64,000 nt of DNA from Thaumasiovibrio sp047250365 (GCF_047250365.1 NZ_JBLBVL010000017.1:19267-83266); one strand, 5' to 3'; counted from the stretch's first letter, positions 38,201-46,728 are shown. Notes: generated from the letters alone by a model not told the origin. Program-made: numbers and translations.

Positions 38201-39890
38201 TAATAACACCATCAACCTTGGTGAAGGCGAAAACCGCTTATTTGGAGGGACTGGAAAAGATAACGTTATATCCGGAAGTGGCCAAGACACCCTTTCTGGC
38301 GCCGACGGCGACGACACCATCAATGCTGGTGCTGGCGACGATTATCTCGAAGGCGGTGCAGGTAACGACCGCCTTCAAGGCGCATTAGGCGATGACATAC
38401 TGGAAGGTGGTGTTGGCAACGATACCCTAGAAGGCGGTGATGGAAACGACAAACTGTTTGCTGGTGAAGGCAGTGATACATTACTCGGTGGTGATGGCGA
38501 TGATGAGTTACACGGTCACAGTGGTACCAACACCCTTGATGGCGGAGCAGGCCAAGACACCATTTATGGCGGCGTAGATCAAGATACTGTCGATGGAGGT
38601 TCAGGTAACGACCGTATCGAGACCTTTACTGGTGATGACCATATTTTTGGTAACCTCGGCGATGACACCATCAATGCAGGTAGCGGTAACAACATTATCG
38701 ATGGCGGTGATGGCGACGACATTATTGTCGCGGGAGATGGTAATAATACCGTTAACGAGACTGGTAGCGGTAGTGACGAAATAACTCTAGGAAACGGAAA
38801 CAATACGGTTTCGTCCGGCGATGGCGCCGATACCATCACGACAGGTAGCGGAAACGATCTGATTGATGGTGGTGATGACGCCGATACGATAAAAGCTGGC
38901 AGTGGTGACGACACGATCTACGGCGGGAGTGGTAACGATCGCTTGTATGGCCAAGATGGCGCCGATCTGATTGAAGGTGGCGACGGTAACGATTCTATCT
39001 ACGGTGGTTCCGGTGACGACCTTATTTCAGGCCAGAGTGGTGCTGACTTCATCAAAGGTGATGGCGGTAATGATACCTTATTCGGGGGAGCAGATAACGA
39101 TACCCTACGAGGAGGAGGCAACGACGATACGCTATTTGGTGAGACAGGCAATGATAAGCTGTTTGGTGATGCTGGTGCCGACGCATTATACGGCGCAGAA
39201 GGTAACGATACGCTAGATGGCGGTAGTGGCGACGACAACCTCAGCGGTGGTATCGGTAACGACACCCTACTCGGTGGCAACAATAACGATATGTTAGACG
39301 GAGGTGATGGCGACGACAGTCTCAGTGGGGGCAATCAAGACGACATATTGTTTGGTCAATCGGGTAATGATGTCCTCGACGGCGGTAGTGGCCTAGATCA
39401 ACTGTATGGTGGTAGCGGCAATGATGTGCTGATATTTGATAACGAAGAGATTGAAAACTCTGACGGTGTTACAGCCTATTTTAGTGGTGGTAGTGGTGTT
39501 GATATCCTTTCCGTTGATGCGGAGCCCTCTGGTCAGGTGATCGACATGACACAAACTGCCTTCCAAGAACTCGAAGGCGTCGTGGTCGAGGCGAATGACA
39601 CACAGATAAAAGTAGGCTTAGACAAAGTACTATACAATAGCAGCGCTGAAGAGAGCAGCAGTCAATTTGTTGTTACAGGTGCGGATAAACTCGATCTAGA
39701 TGGCCAAGGTTGGGAAATGGCTGAAGCTACGCCAGCTATGGCAGATGACCTACAAGCGACCTACGAAGCGAGCAATATTGATACTAACTCCTTATATGGC
39801 TACACCTTTACCAATACTGAAGGCAAGGAAGTGACCATCTGGAGTGACAGCGATATAGAGGATATCTCATTTAACGGTTCTGAGTTGTAA
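35244..39890 (+). CDS. Giant RTX (hemolysin-type calcium-binding repeat) secreted protein
   Basis: 1548 residues from the ATG at 35244 (GAGG 8 nt upstream; an ATG at 35229 has none). A short RTX-like block at the N-terminus is followed by a non-repeat beta domain (about residues 70-195). Then come about 1200 residues of GGxGxDxLx nonapeptides, which fold as calcium-bound beta-rolls. The last about 130 residues are non-repetitive and end in an acidic/hydrophobic tail (SDIEDISFNGSEL) typical of type I substrates. There is no Sec signal, toxin domain, adhesin repeat or retention module. It is probably exported by the ABC/HlyD pair at 41.1-44.1 kb as a matrix scaffold, comparable in kind to CabA of V. 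vulnificus. Confidence 0.88.
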   Translation: MESTKNDDKIIGTDSDDNIDALAGNDEVLAKEGDDFVVGGEGSDTISGAQGNDTIFGDLEYGNDTEEPSAPAETDTWGNAQTVYQYEATAEEKENPTHSARLGNYLVDDNGSINIKFTTQQNHGDITLILMDENGNEVDRVSAQTDENGQILVDYTYSNQQFNGDAAVTFSLIDSNGQPINDIESASIIANNIYDDIISGGEGDDVIFGQQGSDTIDGGAGNDFLDGDINDDYLSGGLGDDTLIGGNGNDTLLGGDGVDTLLGSDGDDTLYGGAGNDTLLGELGNDTIYGGEGADVIIGDDGDDQLYGAEGDDIAIGGDGNDVVRGGDGNDEIHGDAGDDHLTGDAGNDFIMGGSGDDNISGGADDDLLLGGDDNDTLSGGDGNDVVLGELGDDVVSGGDGHDELHGGEGNDVLSGDSGDDVLFAGSGNDRLDGGAGNDTLHANEGDDVISAGDGDDFIFAGDGNDTIDAGSGNDTIYGETGNNTITAGTGDDTVYAADGDDSINTADGLDTVYAGAGDNRISTGNDNDTVYAEGGHDDINTGSGDDIIYAGDGNNTLSAGDGDDKIFAGGGDDTVYTGDGNDEAYTGAGADEINAGAGDDKIFAGEGDDIIKGISGNNQLYGEGGNDTIDAGSNASTLFGGHGDDHLTGSKEDDHLLGGNDNDTLIGGLGNDTLEGESGEDTLLGGSGDDVLLGGGSNDNLDGGAGNDVLVGGSGDDTLYGKDGDDILVGDAGNDRLDGGLGRSELYGGDGNDTLISQGEDDILSGGDGDDTISAGDGDNLVFAGSGDDTVLTGDGNDTIFADSGQNTLSSGLGDDTIYGGIDNDDIKSGAGQDEIYSGDGHDLIDAGEGNDHIDAGSGNDTIHAGDGDDAVFGGGGNDTLIGGQGADYLAGGAGNDTIEDDGSDIVLGEAGDDTLIAAETGSHQIYGGEGNDMLIGSDASDTLYGGADNDTINSAGGDDTLFAGDGNDTINSGDGDDIVYGEAGNNTINLGEGENRLFGGTGKDNVISGSGQDTLSGADGDDTINAGAGDDYLEGGAGNDRLQGALGDDILEGGVGNDTLEGGDGNDKLFAGEGSDTLLGGDGDDELHGHSGTNTLDGGAGQDTIYGGVDQDTVDGGSGNDRIETFTGDDHIFGNLGDDTINAGSGNNIIDGGDGDDIIVAGDGNNTVNETGSGSDEITLGNGNNTVSSGDGADTITTGSGNDLIDGGDDADTIKAGSGDDTIYGGSGNDRLYGQDGADLIEGGDGNDSIYGGSGDDLISGQSGADFIKGDGGNDTLFGGADNDTLRGGGNDDTLFGETGNDKLFGDAGADALYGAEGNDTLDGGSGDDNLSGGIGNDTLLGGNNNDMLDGGDGDDSLSGGNQDDILFGQSGNDVLDGGSGLDQLYGGSGNDVLIFDNEEIENSDGVTAYFSGGSGVDILSVDAEPSGQVIDMTQTAFQELEGVVVEANDTQIKVGLDKVLYNSSAEESSSQFVVTGADKLDLDGQGWEMAEATPAMADDLQATYEASNIDTNSLYGYTFTNTEGKEVTIWSDSDIEDISFNGSEL
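35823..39440 (+). repeat. Tandem 27-bp coding repeat array (RTX nonapeptides)
   Basis: About 134 degenerate 27-bp units encode the consensus G-G-x-G-x-D-x-L-x. Units vary at the DNA level (GGT/GGC and GAT/GAC alternation), so the array is old or codon-shuffled rather than a recent amplification. Long open antisense frames here are a side effect of the repeat composition. Confidence 0.9.
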
Positions 39891-39917
39891 TCATACCGCG
39901 TATATTTAAATCAACGA

Positions 39918-39947
39918 AAGCCACTCAACATTGAGTGGCTTCCTTTT
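39918..39947 (+). terminator. Rho-independent terminator of the RTX gene
   Basis: Arms AAGCCACTCAA and TTGAGTGGCTT surround a short loop, followed by CCTTTTAT. It lies between the convergent RTX gene and the type I secretion run and could serve both. Confidence 0.75.
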
Positions 39948-39982
39948 ATACCAATAACACTATTTCAAATACGATAACCTAC

Positions 39983-40813
39983 TTAGTTTCTTAGACAAAG
40001 CTTGCGATTCTGGGCGGTAATAGCACTATCATTAGAGATTACAAAGAAATAGAAATCTGATTCCATTTCATACTTCTGAATGAAAGTCAGCATATGGCTC
40101 AGCACACTTTTCGCTTCATTGTATCGATAGAGGTAATCTTTATCGCATTCATTAATCACATCTAAATCTACCCGAAGCCGATCAAACTTTGTCATTAACT
40201 GATTAACTCTTTTCTCGTTGTTTGCTTGCCTTGCTGATTCTGCATACAGCGTTTCGAACTCTTCTTTACGCTGCTCCCACTCATCAACCGCAGATATTTT
40301 CTTCGACACCTCTTCTTCTTGTGCTTTCAACTTACTTCTTTGCATATCCAGCTGATTTTGCTGCTGCGCTAACTGCAACCGCTGCGTTTCTGTCTGTTTT
40401 TTCAAATTTCGCTGATAGTTCGCTTTCAATGACACAATGCGCTGATCCTGCTTTTTAAGCTTAGCCTGAGCAGAGGCTAACGCCTGTTGTACCTGTTCTA
40501 GCGCATCCCTCTCATCAGCCAAGTGTTCATTTTTTCGTGCAATGATTAACGCTGCATCACTCACAGCCAATTCAAGATCAGCGATTTTTATCTCTTGCTG
40601 CATTATGAGGGCTTGTTGCTCTTCTGCCGCTTGTTGCGAGATTAAGGAGTGGGTCAATAATCTATCATTGTAGTTACTGTTAGCCACGGCAAGCCAAATT
40701 ATCACGCCCAGTAAGACAAAAAATACCCCCACCGTGCACCCAACAGTCATCTTCACTTTACCTAATGGGAGTGTTAGAAAGCTCTTAGATTTGGTGATTC
40801 TTTTTCTTTCCAT
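39983..40813 (-). CDS. Membrane-anchored coiled-coil protein, last gene of the type I secretion run
   Basis: 276 residues, no recognised family. A basic N-terminus is followed by one membrane segment (about 23-44, TVGCTVGVFFVLLGVIIWLAV). A long periplasmic coiled coil (about 60-215, rich in Gln, Lys, Glu) and a small C-terminal domain with two cysteines (NECDKDY, NRKLCLRN) that could form a disulfide come next. It lies 12 nt after the zinc-ribbon gene, in the same run as the ABC and HlyD genes. It may act as a periplasmic spacer or a sensor in RTX export (inference). Confidence 0.6.
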   Translation of the reverse strand: MERKRITKSKSFLTLPLGKVKMTVGCTVGVFFVLLGVIIWLAVANSNYNDRLLTHSLISQQAAEEQQALIMQQEIKIADLELAVSDAALIIARKNEHLADERDALEQVQQALASAQAKLKKQDQRIVSLKANYQRNLKKQTETQRLQLAQQQNQLDMQRSKLKAQEEEVSKKISAVDEWEQRKEEFETLYAESARQANNEKRVNQLMTKFDRLRVDLDVINECDKDYLYRYNEAKSVLSHMLTFIQKYEMESDFYFFVISNDSAITAQNRKLCLRN

Positions 40814-40825
40814 TTTAAACCCCTA

Positions 40826-41080
40826 CTAGACTTGAGATTCTCGGACTTTAACATGGCACTTCGGGCACAAATACGACGTATTCTCTATTTGTTGATGGCA
40901 ATATGGACATAACATGTGCCGCCTATCTTTACTGTAATACATCAAGATAACGCCAATAGGACCCAATACGTAACCCAATAAAACGCCAGCAATAAAATTG
41001 CCTTTTCGATAACCAAGCCAGGCTGAACAAACAAAAAAACAGAAATAAAAACCTAACCAAAACCCTATTGATATCGACAC
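40826..41080 (-). CDS. Small membrane protein with a C-terminal zinc ribbon
   Basis: 84 residues. Two hydrophobic segments (about 6-22 and 30-48) precede a zinc-ribbon built of CPYC and CPKC with 14 residues between the pairs. Such zinc-ribbon membrane proteins are common and mostly uncharacterised. It lies between HlyD (9 nt gap) and the coiled-coil gene (12 nt gap), so it is probably co-expressed with the exporter. Confidence 0.65.
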   Translation of the reverse strand: MSISIGFWLGFYFCFFVCSAWLGYRKGNFIAGVLLGYVLGPIGVILMYYSKDRRHMLCPYCHQQIENTSYLCPKCHVKVRESQV

Positions 41081-41089
41081 ACCATCCTC

Positions 41090-42388
41090 CTATGACTCTC
41101 TGAATGAGCGGTAATATGAATTAAACAATGGGGCTGTAAAGTAATCCCAAAACGTTCTCTCCTCTAACAAAATAAACACCTCCGCTGGCATTCCTGGGTA
41201 GAGGGCTACATTAGGCAGGAGGGATAATTCAGCTTGATCCAATTTCACCCGAACCAAATATCCAGAAGGCGCATCCTTTCCGTCATTTTGCAATCGGTCA
41301 GCAGCGACATACACCACTTCCCCCGTTACTGGAGGAATACGGCGAACACTGTACGCACTCAACCTAACTTGTGCTGGCAACCCTTCAAACACGACATCAA
41401 TATCTTCTGGTTTCACCAAGGCTTCAACAATGAGATCATCACTATCAGGAACGATTTCCATAATCACATCGCCAGCATTAACCACTCCCCCAATGCTATG
41501 CACATTTAATCCAACAACCGTGCCAGTATGCTCACTGCGTATGGTTACCCTCGCTCGAACATCCGATGCGGCAGTCAAAGCTTGTTTAACATCCCGTAAC
41601 TCAAGCTCGATCTCTGCTAACGCATTAGACAGCCCTTGTTGCGCTTCAATTTTATCCGCTTCGTTTTGCTGTTCCAGTGCGGCCAATTGACGCAATAACA
41701 CCTCGGCTTCTGCGGTTAGCTCAGCAGTTTGCGCATCAACTGACGCTTGGTGACGCTGTAACTCCAACATCTTGGTTTTCGAAACAAACCCTTTCTTCAG
41801 TAGGCCGGCGGTCATATCAATCTCTTGATTTACCAGTGAGAGCTGGCGTTGAACCGCTTTGAGTTGAAAGCCAATCCCGCGAGAGCGTTCTTCTAACAGC
41901 ATTTTTTGTTGTTGATATTGGTTTTGCATTAACTCTCTACGCAATACTGCCTGTTGGAACTGCAATTTTTGTGCACTTCGAATATTGATCTGATCTTGCA
42001 TATCAATAACCAGTTCACTATCGTCTTGCCATGTAATGTCAGCCCCTTCATCCAACTCGGTTTTAATACGATCATGCTCCGCTTGTAAACTGGCAGCTTT
42101 TAACGTTAAGCGACGAAAATCTGCCTCTGCTGTGCTATTCGATAACTCCACCAAAAGGTCGCCTTGTTCGACATGCTGACCTTCCTTAACAAAGATTGAT
42201 TTAACCCACCCGCCTTTTAAGTGCTGTATTTTTTTACGTTGTGTTTCAACAACCAATTGCCCCGAGGATATTGCAGCAGAGCTCAATGGCTGGGTCATCG
42301 ACCACAATAAAAATCCGCCAACGGTTAACGCTATAAATAGCGTCCCAAATAGAATTAATGAGCGAGTGTTAAAATTCTCAGGTGTCAT
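41090..42388 (-). CDS. Type I secretion periplasmic adaptor (HlyD/PrtE family)
   Basis: 432 residues, a membrane-fusion protein linking the ABC exporter to a TolC-type outer-membrane channel. It has a short cytoplasmic N-terminus, one membrane segment (about 13-30), a lipoyl half (GQLVVETQRKKIQHLKGG, VKEGQHVEQGD), a long alpha-helical coiled-coil hairpin (about 95-270) and a beta-barrel domain (GDVIMEIVPDSDDLIVEALV). It lies 2 nt after the ABC gene. No TolC homologue is encoded here, so the channel must come from elsewhere in the genome. Confidence 0.9.
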   Translation of the reverse strand: MTPENFNTRSLILFGTLFIALTVGGFLLWSMTQPLSSAAISSGQLVVETQRKKIQHLKGGWVKSIFVKEGQHVEQGDLLVELSNSTAEADFRRLTLKAASLQAEHDRIKTELDEGADITWQDDSELVIDMQDQINIRSAQKLQFQQAVLRRELMQNQYQQQKMLLEERSRGIGFQLKAVQRQLSLVNQEIDMTAGLLKKGFVSKTKMLELQRHQASVDAQTAELTAEAEVLLRQLAALEQQNEADKIEAQQGLSNALAEIELELRDVKQALTAASDVRARVTIRSEHTGTVVGLNVHSIGGVVNAGDVIMEIVPDSDDLIVEALVKPEDIDVVFEGLPAQVRLSAYSVRRIPPVTGEVVYVAADRLQNDGKDAPSGYLVRVKLDQAELSLLPNVALYPGMPAEVFILLEERTFWDYFTAPLFNSYYRSFRES

Positions 42389-42390
42389 CG

Positions 42391-44115
42391 TTATATCCCT
42401 TCATGCTTTTTGACGCTGGGAATAGGTGGGGGCGTTGAACGTGACGGCTCTGTATTCACCTCTTCGAGTAGCCCGATAAACTTGTCACTGGTTCCCGCTT
42501 TGTCAACTTTGCCTTCTTTTAAAACAATGACCCAGTCCATTTGTCTCAAGAACCCTGGACGATGACTGATCATGACCACGGTAATTTTATTTTCTCGGCA
42601 GTATTGCAATACGATGGAGAGTGCCACCTCCCCTTCAGGATCTAAGTTTGAATTCGGCTCATCAAGAACGAGCATGCTCGGATTAGAAAAAATAGCCCTT
42701 GCCAAACCAATACGTTGCTTCTGTCCGCCAGAAATCTGAATGCCTCCCTCGCCGATATAAGTGTCATAGCCTTGAGGAAGCGAGACGATCAGTTCATGAA
42801 TACAAGCTAAACGTGCCGCATGTACAATATCTTCATCCTCCGCCTCGGAAAAACGGCAGATATTTTGCGCAACAGTTCCAGATAACAGTCCCACCTCTTG
42901 TGGCAGGTAGCCAATATGTTGGCCGAATTGCAGCTCAGGCCAGAGATCGATCCCTGCGCCATCAATTTTAATCGACCCCGTAGTTGGTTTATGAATACCC
43001 ATGATTAATTGAGCGAGTGTCGACTTTCCAGACCCACTATTGCCAAGGATGGCTAAAGCATTGCCTGCTCCCAGTTTGAAACTAATACCTTGTAAAACTG
43101 GGTGGGCTTGCCCTAGAAACTTTAAACCGACATTTTTTAACAGCAGCTCTCCTGCTGGAATTGGCAGGGCGGTTTTAACAACCAACGCATTATTCTCTTC
43201 CATTGCACTTATTCTGCGATAAGCAAGATACGCACTGTACCAACCCTTCCACCCACTTACTGCTTGCTCAAAAGGCGATAAGACCCGCGCCATAATGATG
43301 GAGCTCGCAATAATTGTGCCTGCACCGATCTGATTATCTAACACAAGCACTACGCCAAGCGTAATCACCAATACTTGTAGTAGAGCTCTAATATAACGGC
43401 TAATGGCTAATAGTTGACCTGTTTTATTGTTGGTTTTCCATTGCAGTTTTAATAACGTTAAATTCTTCTTTCTCCATTGAGCCCCTATACTCTCTGCCAT
43501 TCCCATCGCGCGCAATGTTGGTGCATTTCTCAAGTAATTGTTTAGCTCCATACCCACCAGCATTCCCTGCTGTTGTGCCTCGTCATTGGCCCGCCTTGCT
43601 GTATACATCATCACTACAGCCAAGACTGAAAATATCGCACTCCCCGCCAAAGCCAGCATTCCTATCGACGGATGTAATACAAATAAAATCCCCAGGAAGA
43701 TAGGAACCCAAGGAATGTCGAAAATCGCGGATGTAGAAGGTGTGACCAAAAAGTTTCTTAGTTCTGTCAGGTCTTGTAATCCACGCTTTTCAACCCGATT
43801 ACGCATTGAGGACTGACGAATGCTCTCGGCTAACATGTGCGAACTCAGTGCAACATCAAGCTTTAGGCCTGCTTTTTGTAGTAACAGTGTTCGGATATGT
43901 TCAATAACAGACTGAGCGGTTAATAAACCAACGGCTAGCACAAAAAGAGACACTAACGTATCGATACTGCCACTGCCTAACACCCTATCAAACAATTGCA
44001 GGGAGTATAAAGGCAGTGTCAGTACTAAAAAGTTAATCGCAATACTAAAAAGAACAACGAATACCATGTCACGCCGGCAGTTCTGTAAAGCGGATAATAC
44101 AATATGTTTGAGCAC
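42391..44115 (-). CDS. Type I secretion ABC permease/ATPase (PrtD/HlyB family)
   Basis: 574 residues. An N-terminal six-helix exporter domain (about 15-290) is followed by an ATPase domain. Walker A is GNSGSGKST, the signature ISGGQKQR, Walker B MLVLDEP, and the H-loop His lies in MISHRPG. There is no N-terminal C39 peptidase or CLD domain, so it belongs to the PrtD-like group that moves RTX proteases and scaffold proteins. The start is the GTG at 44115 with GGAGGGG just upstream. It is first of a four-gene run (ABC, HlyD, zinc ribbon, coiled coil) facing the RTX gene. Confidence 0.92.
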   Translation of the reverse strand: MLKHIVLSALQNCRRDMVFVVLFSIAINFLVLTLPLYSLQLFDRVLGSGSIDTLVSLFVLAVGLLTAQSVIEHIRTLLLQKAGLKLDVALSSHMLAESIRQSSMRNRVEKRGLQDLTELRNFLVTPSTSAIFDIPWVPIFLGILFVLHPSIGMLALAGSAIFSVLAVVMMYTARRANDEAQQQGMLVGMELNNYLRNAPTLRAMGMAESIGAQWRKKNLTLLKLQWKTNNKTGQLLAISRYIRALLQVLVITLGVVLVLDNQIGAGTIIASSIIMARVLSPFEQAVSGWKGWYSAYLAYRRISAMEENNALVVKTALPIPAGELLLKNVGLKFLGQAHPVLQGISFKLGAGNALAILGNSGSGKSTLAQLIMGIHKPTTGSIKIDGAGIDLWPELQFGQHIGYLPQEVGLLSGTVAQNICRFSEAEDEDIVHAARLACIHELIVSLPQGYDTYIGEGGIQISGGQKQRIGLARAIFSNPSMLVLDEPNSNLDPEGEVALSIVLQYCRENKITVVMISHRPGFLRQMDWVIVLKEGKVDKAGTSDKFIGLLEEVNTEPSRSTPPPIPSVKKHEGI

Positions 44116-44325
44116 AGCCCCTCCAATACGAATATTTGCCTATTAAGTATAGAAGAGGTGGTCGTTTTTTCAGGCAATGGAGGGGGATTAAGTCAGTTTT
44201 CTGCGCTTTACATAAAAAGCATGATTAAAACCACGCTTTAGAAAACTGGATTGTTTGTATTATGCATACATTTGGTTTATACCTTTAATATCATGCGCTT
44301 ATTACTTGGTCTTTAATTCGAAAAA

Positions 44326-45828
44326 ATGCTTATTATCAACAACAAAATAAAATTAGCGTTTTTCTTTTTTTTCTGCAGCTTCAAGTTGCTGGCTAATGCC
44401 GACCTCATTACAGAGCCAAATGCGCAAGACCCATTACAACAAGATGAAGCCCCCAAACAAGATGAAGCTCCCAGTTTTTATGGCGAAAGGAGCATTGTTC
44501 CTAGTCATGATAGTGCTCCGCCGGTTATTGAGTTTCAACGTAGGGCCATAGCACCTCCAATTGTTGAAATTAAACCGTTATCCGTAGAAAATGAAGTTAT
44601 TGTTGGCGAAGATCTCTTAGAGAAAACACAAAACCAACGTAAACACAGTACTAACCACCAGCATAAAAACCTAATACTATCTCCTGTAGATCTCACGCGT
44701 GAAGAGATGCTGCTCGCCAAAAAAGCTAAACACTACTTTGATGTAAATTGGAATCAACAAACCGGACTCTTTGATTCAGTTCAAGGCTATCACTACAGCA
44801 CCATGTGGGATGTTGCTAGTGGTATTGCAGCCCTTCTTTCATTAGAAGGTTTAAACTTAATATCAAACGAAGAAGCAAATAAGCAACTCAATGTTACGTT
44901 GAACACATTATCTAACATTACGTTATATGACGATCGCCTACCTAACCGAGAATACAACACGCGTACAGGAGAGCCATCTGGACGCTACAGCAACACGAAA
45001 ACAAATGGTAATGGCTGGTCGGCACTGGATATTGGCCGATTAATTATCTGGCTTGAAATACTCGCCAAGCATAAGCCTTTTTTTAAACCTGACATTTCGG
45101 CTATCTATCAATACTGGCAACTCGACGAGGCTATTTTTGAACACGATTTGCATGGTGAGCTAAAAACCAACACTAAACAAATCTATCGCCAAGAAGGGCG
45201 TCTCGGTTATCTTCAATACGCTGCTCAGGGATACCAACTGCTCGGCTATGATGTGAGTACAGCGTTTGACCCACAGTTTACATTGCCCATTAGCATTGAA
45301 GGGCATTCACTATTGATTGATAATCGGAACCTGCCCTACTTTACAACCGATCCTTATGTGCTTAATGCCATAGAGATCGGCGAGAGAAATCAGTGGTGGG
45401 ACCAACTTGATGTGCTCTATGCTCTGCAAAAAGAGAAATCAAACGAAGAGCAACAACTATGGGTTTTCGCTGAAGACGCCATGAATGTCGCGCCCTGGTT
45501 CTCTTATAACAATATCTACTACTATGGCAAGCCGTGGCTTAGCATTGCGCCTGGCGGAAAGCCTATCTCTAATCCGGCAATTTTCAGTAATAAAATCGCT
45601 TTAGGCATGGCCGTATTATATCCAGATGATCCCTTCTCTAATCAGTTACTAGAAACGGTTATCAACAATTGTCTCCCCTATAGGGCGATCCCAACTGGCA
45701 CATATGCAAATGGTGCACCCAATACAACGTTCAATATCAATACGAATTCCCTAGTCTTGCAGTCACTGTGGTACAAATATAGAAATTACACACCATTAAC
45801 CGTTGTTAATTCAGTCACGTACGAGTAG
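44326..45828 (+). CDS. Fourth DUF3131 protein, secreted
   Basis: 500 residues with a Sec signal peptide (about 1-26, cleaved near LLANA). An extra N-terminal linker of about 90 residues includes a short tandem of DEAPK/QDEAP. The DUF3131 core is at about 125-490: TGLFDSVQGYH, LPNREYNTRTG, GWSALDIGRLIIWLEI, EGRLGYLQYAAQGYQLLG, APWFSYNNIYYYG. It differs from the tandem copies at the VDY-x-N site, which reads SGRYSNTKTNG, so activity may differ. It stands alone on the plus strand between the ABC operon and the GH16 gene. Confidence 0.8.
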   Translation: MLIINNKIKLAFFFFFCSFKLLANADLITEPNAQDPLQQDEAPKQDEAPSFYGERSIVPSHDSAPPVIEFQRRAIAPPIVEIKPLSVENEVIVGEDLLEKTQNQRKHSTNHQHKNLILSPVDLTREEMLLAKKAKHYFDVNWNQQTGLFDSVQGYHYSTMWDVASGIAALLSLEGLNLISNEEANKQLNVTLNTLSNITLYDDRLPNREYNTRTGEPSGRYSNTKTNGNGWSALDIGRLIIWLEILAKHKPFFKPDISAIYQYWQLDEAIFEHDLHGELKTNTKQIYRQEGRLGYLQYAAQGYQLLGYDVSTAFDPQFTLPISIEGHSLLIDNRNLPYFTTDPYVLNAIEIGERNQWWDQLDVLYALQKEKSNEEQQLWVFAEDAMNVAPWFSYNNIYYYGKPWLSIAPGGKPISNPAIFSNKIALGMAVLYPDDPFSNQLLETVINNCLPYRAIPTGTYANGAPNTTFNINTNSLVLQSLWYKYRNYTPLTVVNSVTYE

Positions 45829-45924
45829 CGCTCTGCCTTACAACACATCCCTAACAATCAGGCACAGCAAATCCAATGTTTCCTCCTACACTTTAATATG
45901 AAACTTGACTAACAAAGCACCACA

Positions 45925-46728
45925 ATGCGCACTCAACCAATCCTACTGCTACTAGGATTTCTCATTCAAGGGGCAGGTATGACAGAGTCGGTAAATGACG
46001 CCTTAACCACATTAGATGAGCAACGATTTTGGAAGTCCGATGGGTGGGCCAATGGCTTTCCGTTTGATAATCGTTGGGCTGGAGAAGCCATTTCCTTTTC
46101 AGAGCAGGGGATGACAATCACCCTCTCAAGCGATTCGATCAACTATAACAGCGTACTAGAATATCAATCTGGTGAATTGAGGAGTCATCATTTTTATGGA
46201 TATGGATGCTACGAAATAGAGCTTCGTCCAATCTTAGCGGATGGCGTTGTGACCGCATTTTTTTTATTCGCAGGCCCGCATGACGCACCTGACGATGGCA
46301 ATGGCAAGCACAATGAAATTGATATAGAGTTTCTCGGTTATGATACCAAGGTTATGCAAATTAACTATTGGACAAATGATGATCGCTACGTCAACGAACA
46401 TGCAGAACTCATCCCATTACCTTTCGATGCATCTCTCGACTTTCATCGCTACGCCATTAACTGGCAAAAGGATCACATCAGTTGGATGGTTGACGGCGAT
46501 GTGGTTAAAACAGTCGCTAATCGTAGTGGTGACCCTACCCCTTCGGCCAGTGACAGCAAATTAAAAGTCATGCTTAATCTGTGGATAACGGATCAACGCG
46601 TGTCTGCATGGGCAGGTAAGTTCGATAAATCCTCGACCAGAGAGCATCAAGCCGCCTTTAGAAATTTCCGTTACACCCCCTCACTGTACTGTTTGAGCGA
46701 AGATGTCCTGCCTAAAACGCAAAAATAA
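45925..46728 (+). CDS. Glycoside hydrolase family 16, lichenase-like, secreted
   Basis: 267 residues with a signal peptide (about 1-22). The beta-jelly-roll catalytic motif NEIDIEFLG has Glu131 (nucleophile), Asp133 and Glu135 (acid/base). The following segment (KVMQINYWTND) resembles beta-1,3-1,4-glucanases (lichenases), which have DEIDIEFLG and QFNYYTNG there. The known family cleaves beta-1,3(-1,4)-glucans or galactans. It may release or remodel the polymer of this locus. It lies 96 nt after the fourth DUF3131 gene on the same strand and may be co-transcribed. No strong Shine-Dalgarno was seen. Confidence 0.85.
   Translation: MRTQPILLLLGFLIQGAGMTESVNDALTTLDEQRFWKSDGWANGFPFDNRWAGEAISFSEQGMTITLSSDSINYNSVLEYQSGELRSHHFYGYGCYEIELRPILADGVVTAFFLFAGPHDAPDDGNGKHNEIDIEFLGYDTKVMQINYWTNDDRYVNEHAELIPLPFDASLDFHRYAINWQKDHISWMVDGDVVKTVANRSGDPTPSASDSKLKVMLNLWITDQRVSAWAGKFDKSSTREHQAAFRNFRYTPSLYCLSEDVLPKTQK

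Noticed and set aside
36263..39334. Long antisense and out-of-frame ORFs (100-147 codons) within the RTX gene
   Set aside because: They follow from the 27-bp repeat composition (Ser/Pro-rich or Met/Thr-rich shadows), have no ribosome sites, and the sense frame is clearly coding.
35823..39440. Regular repeat array that could suggest a CRISPR
   Set aside because: Repeats are 27-bp coding units without spacers, in frame with a calcium-binding consensus.
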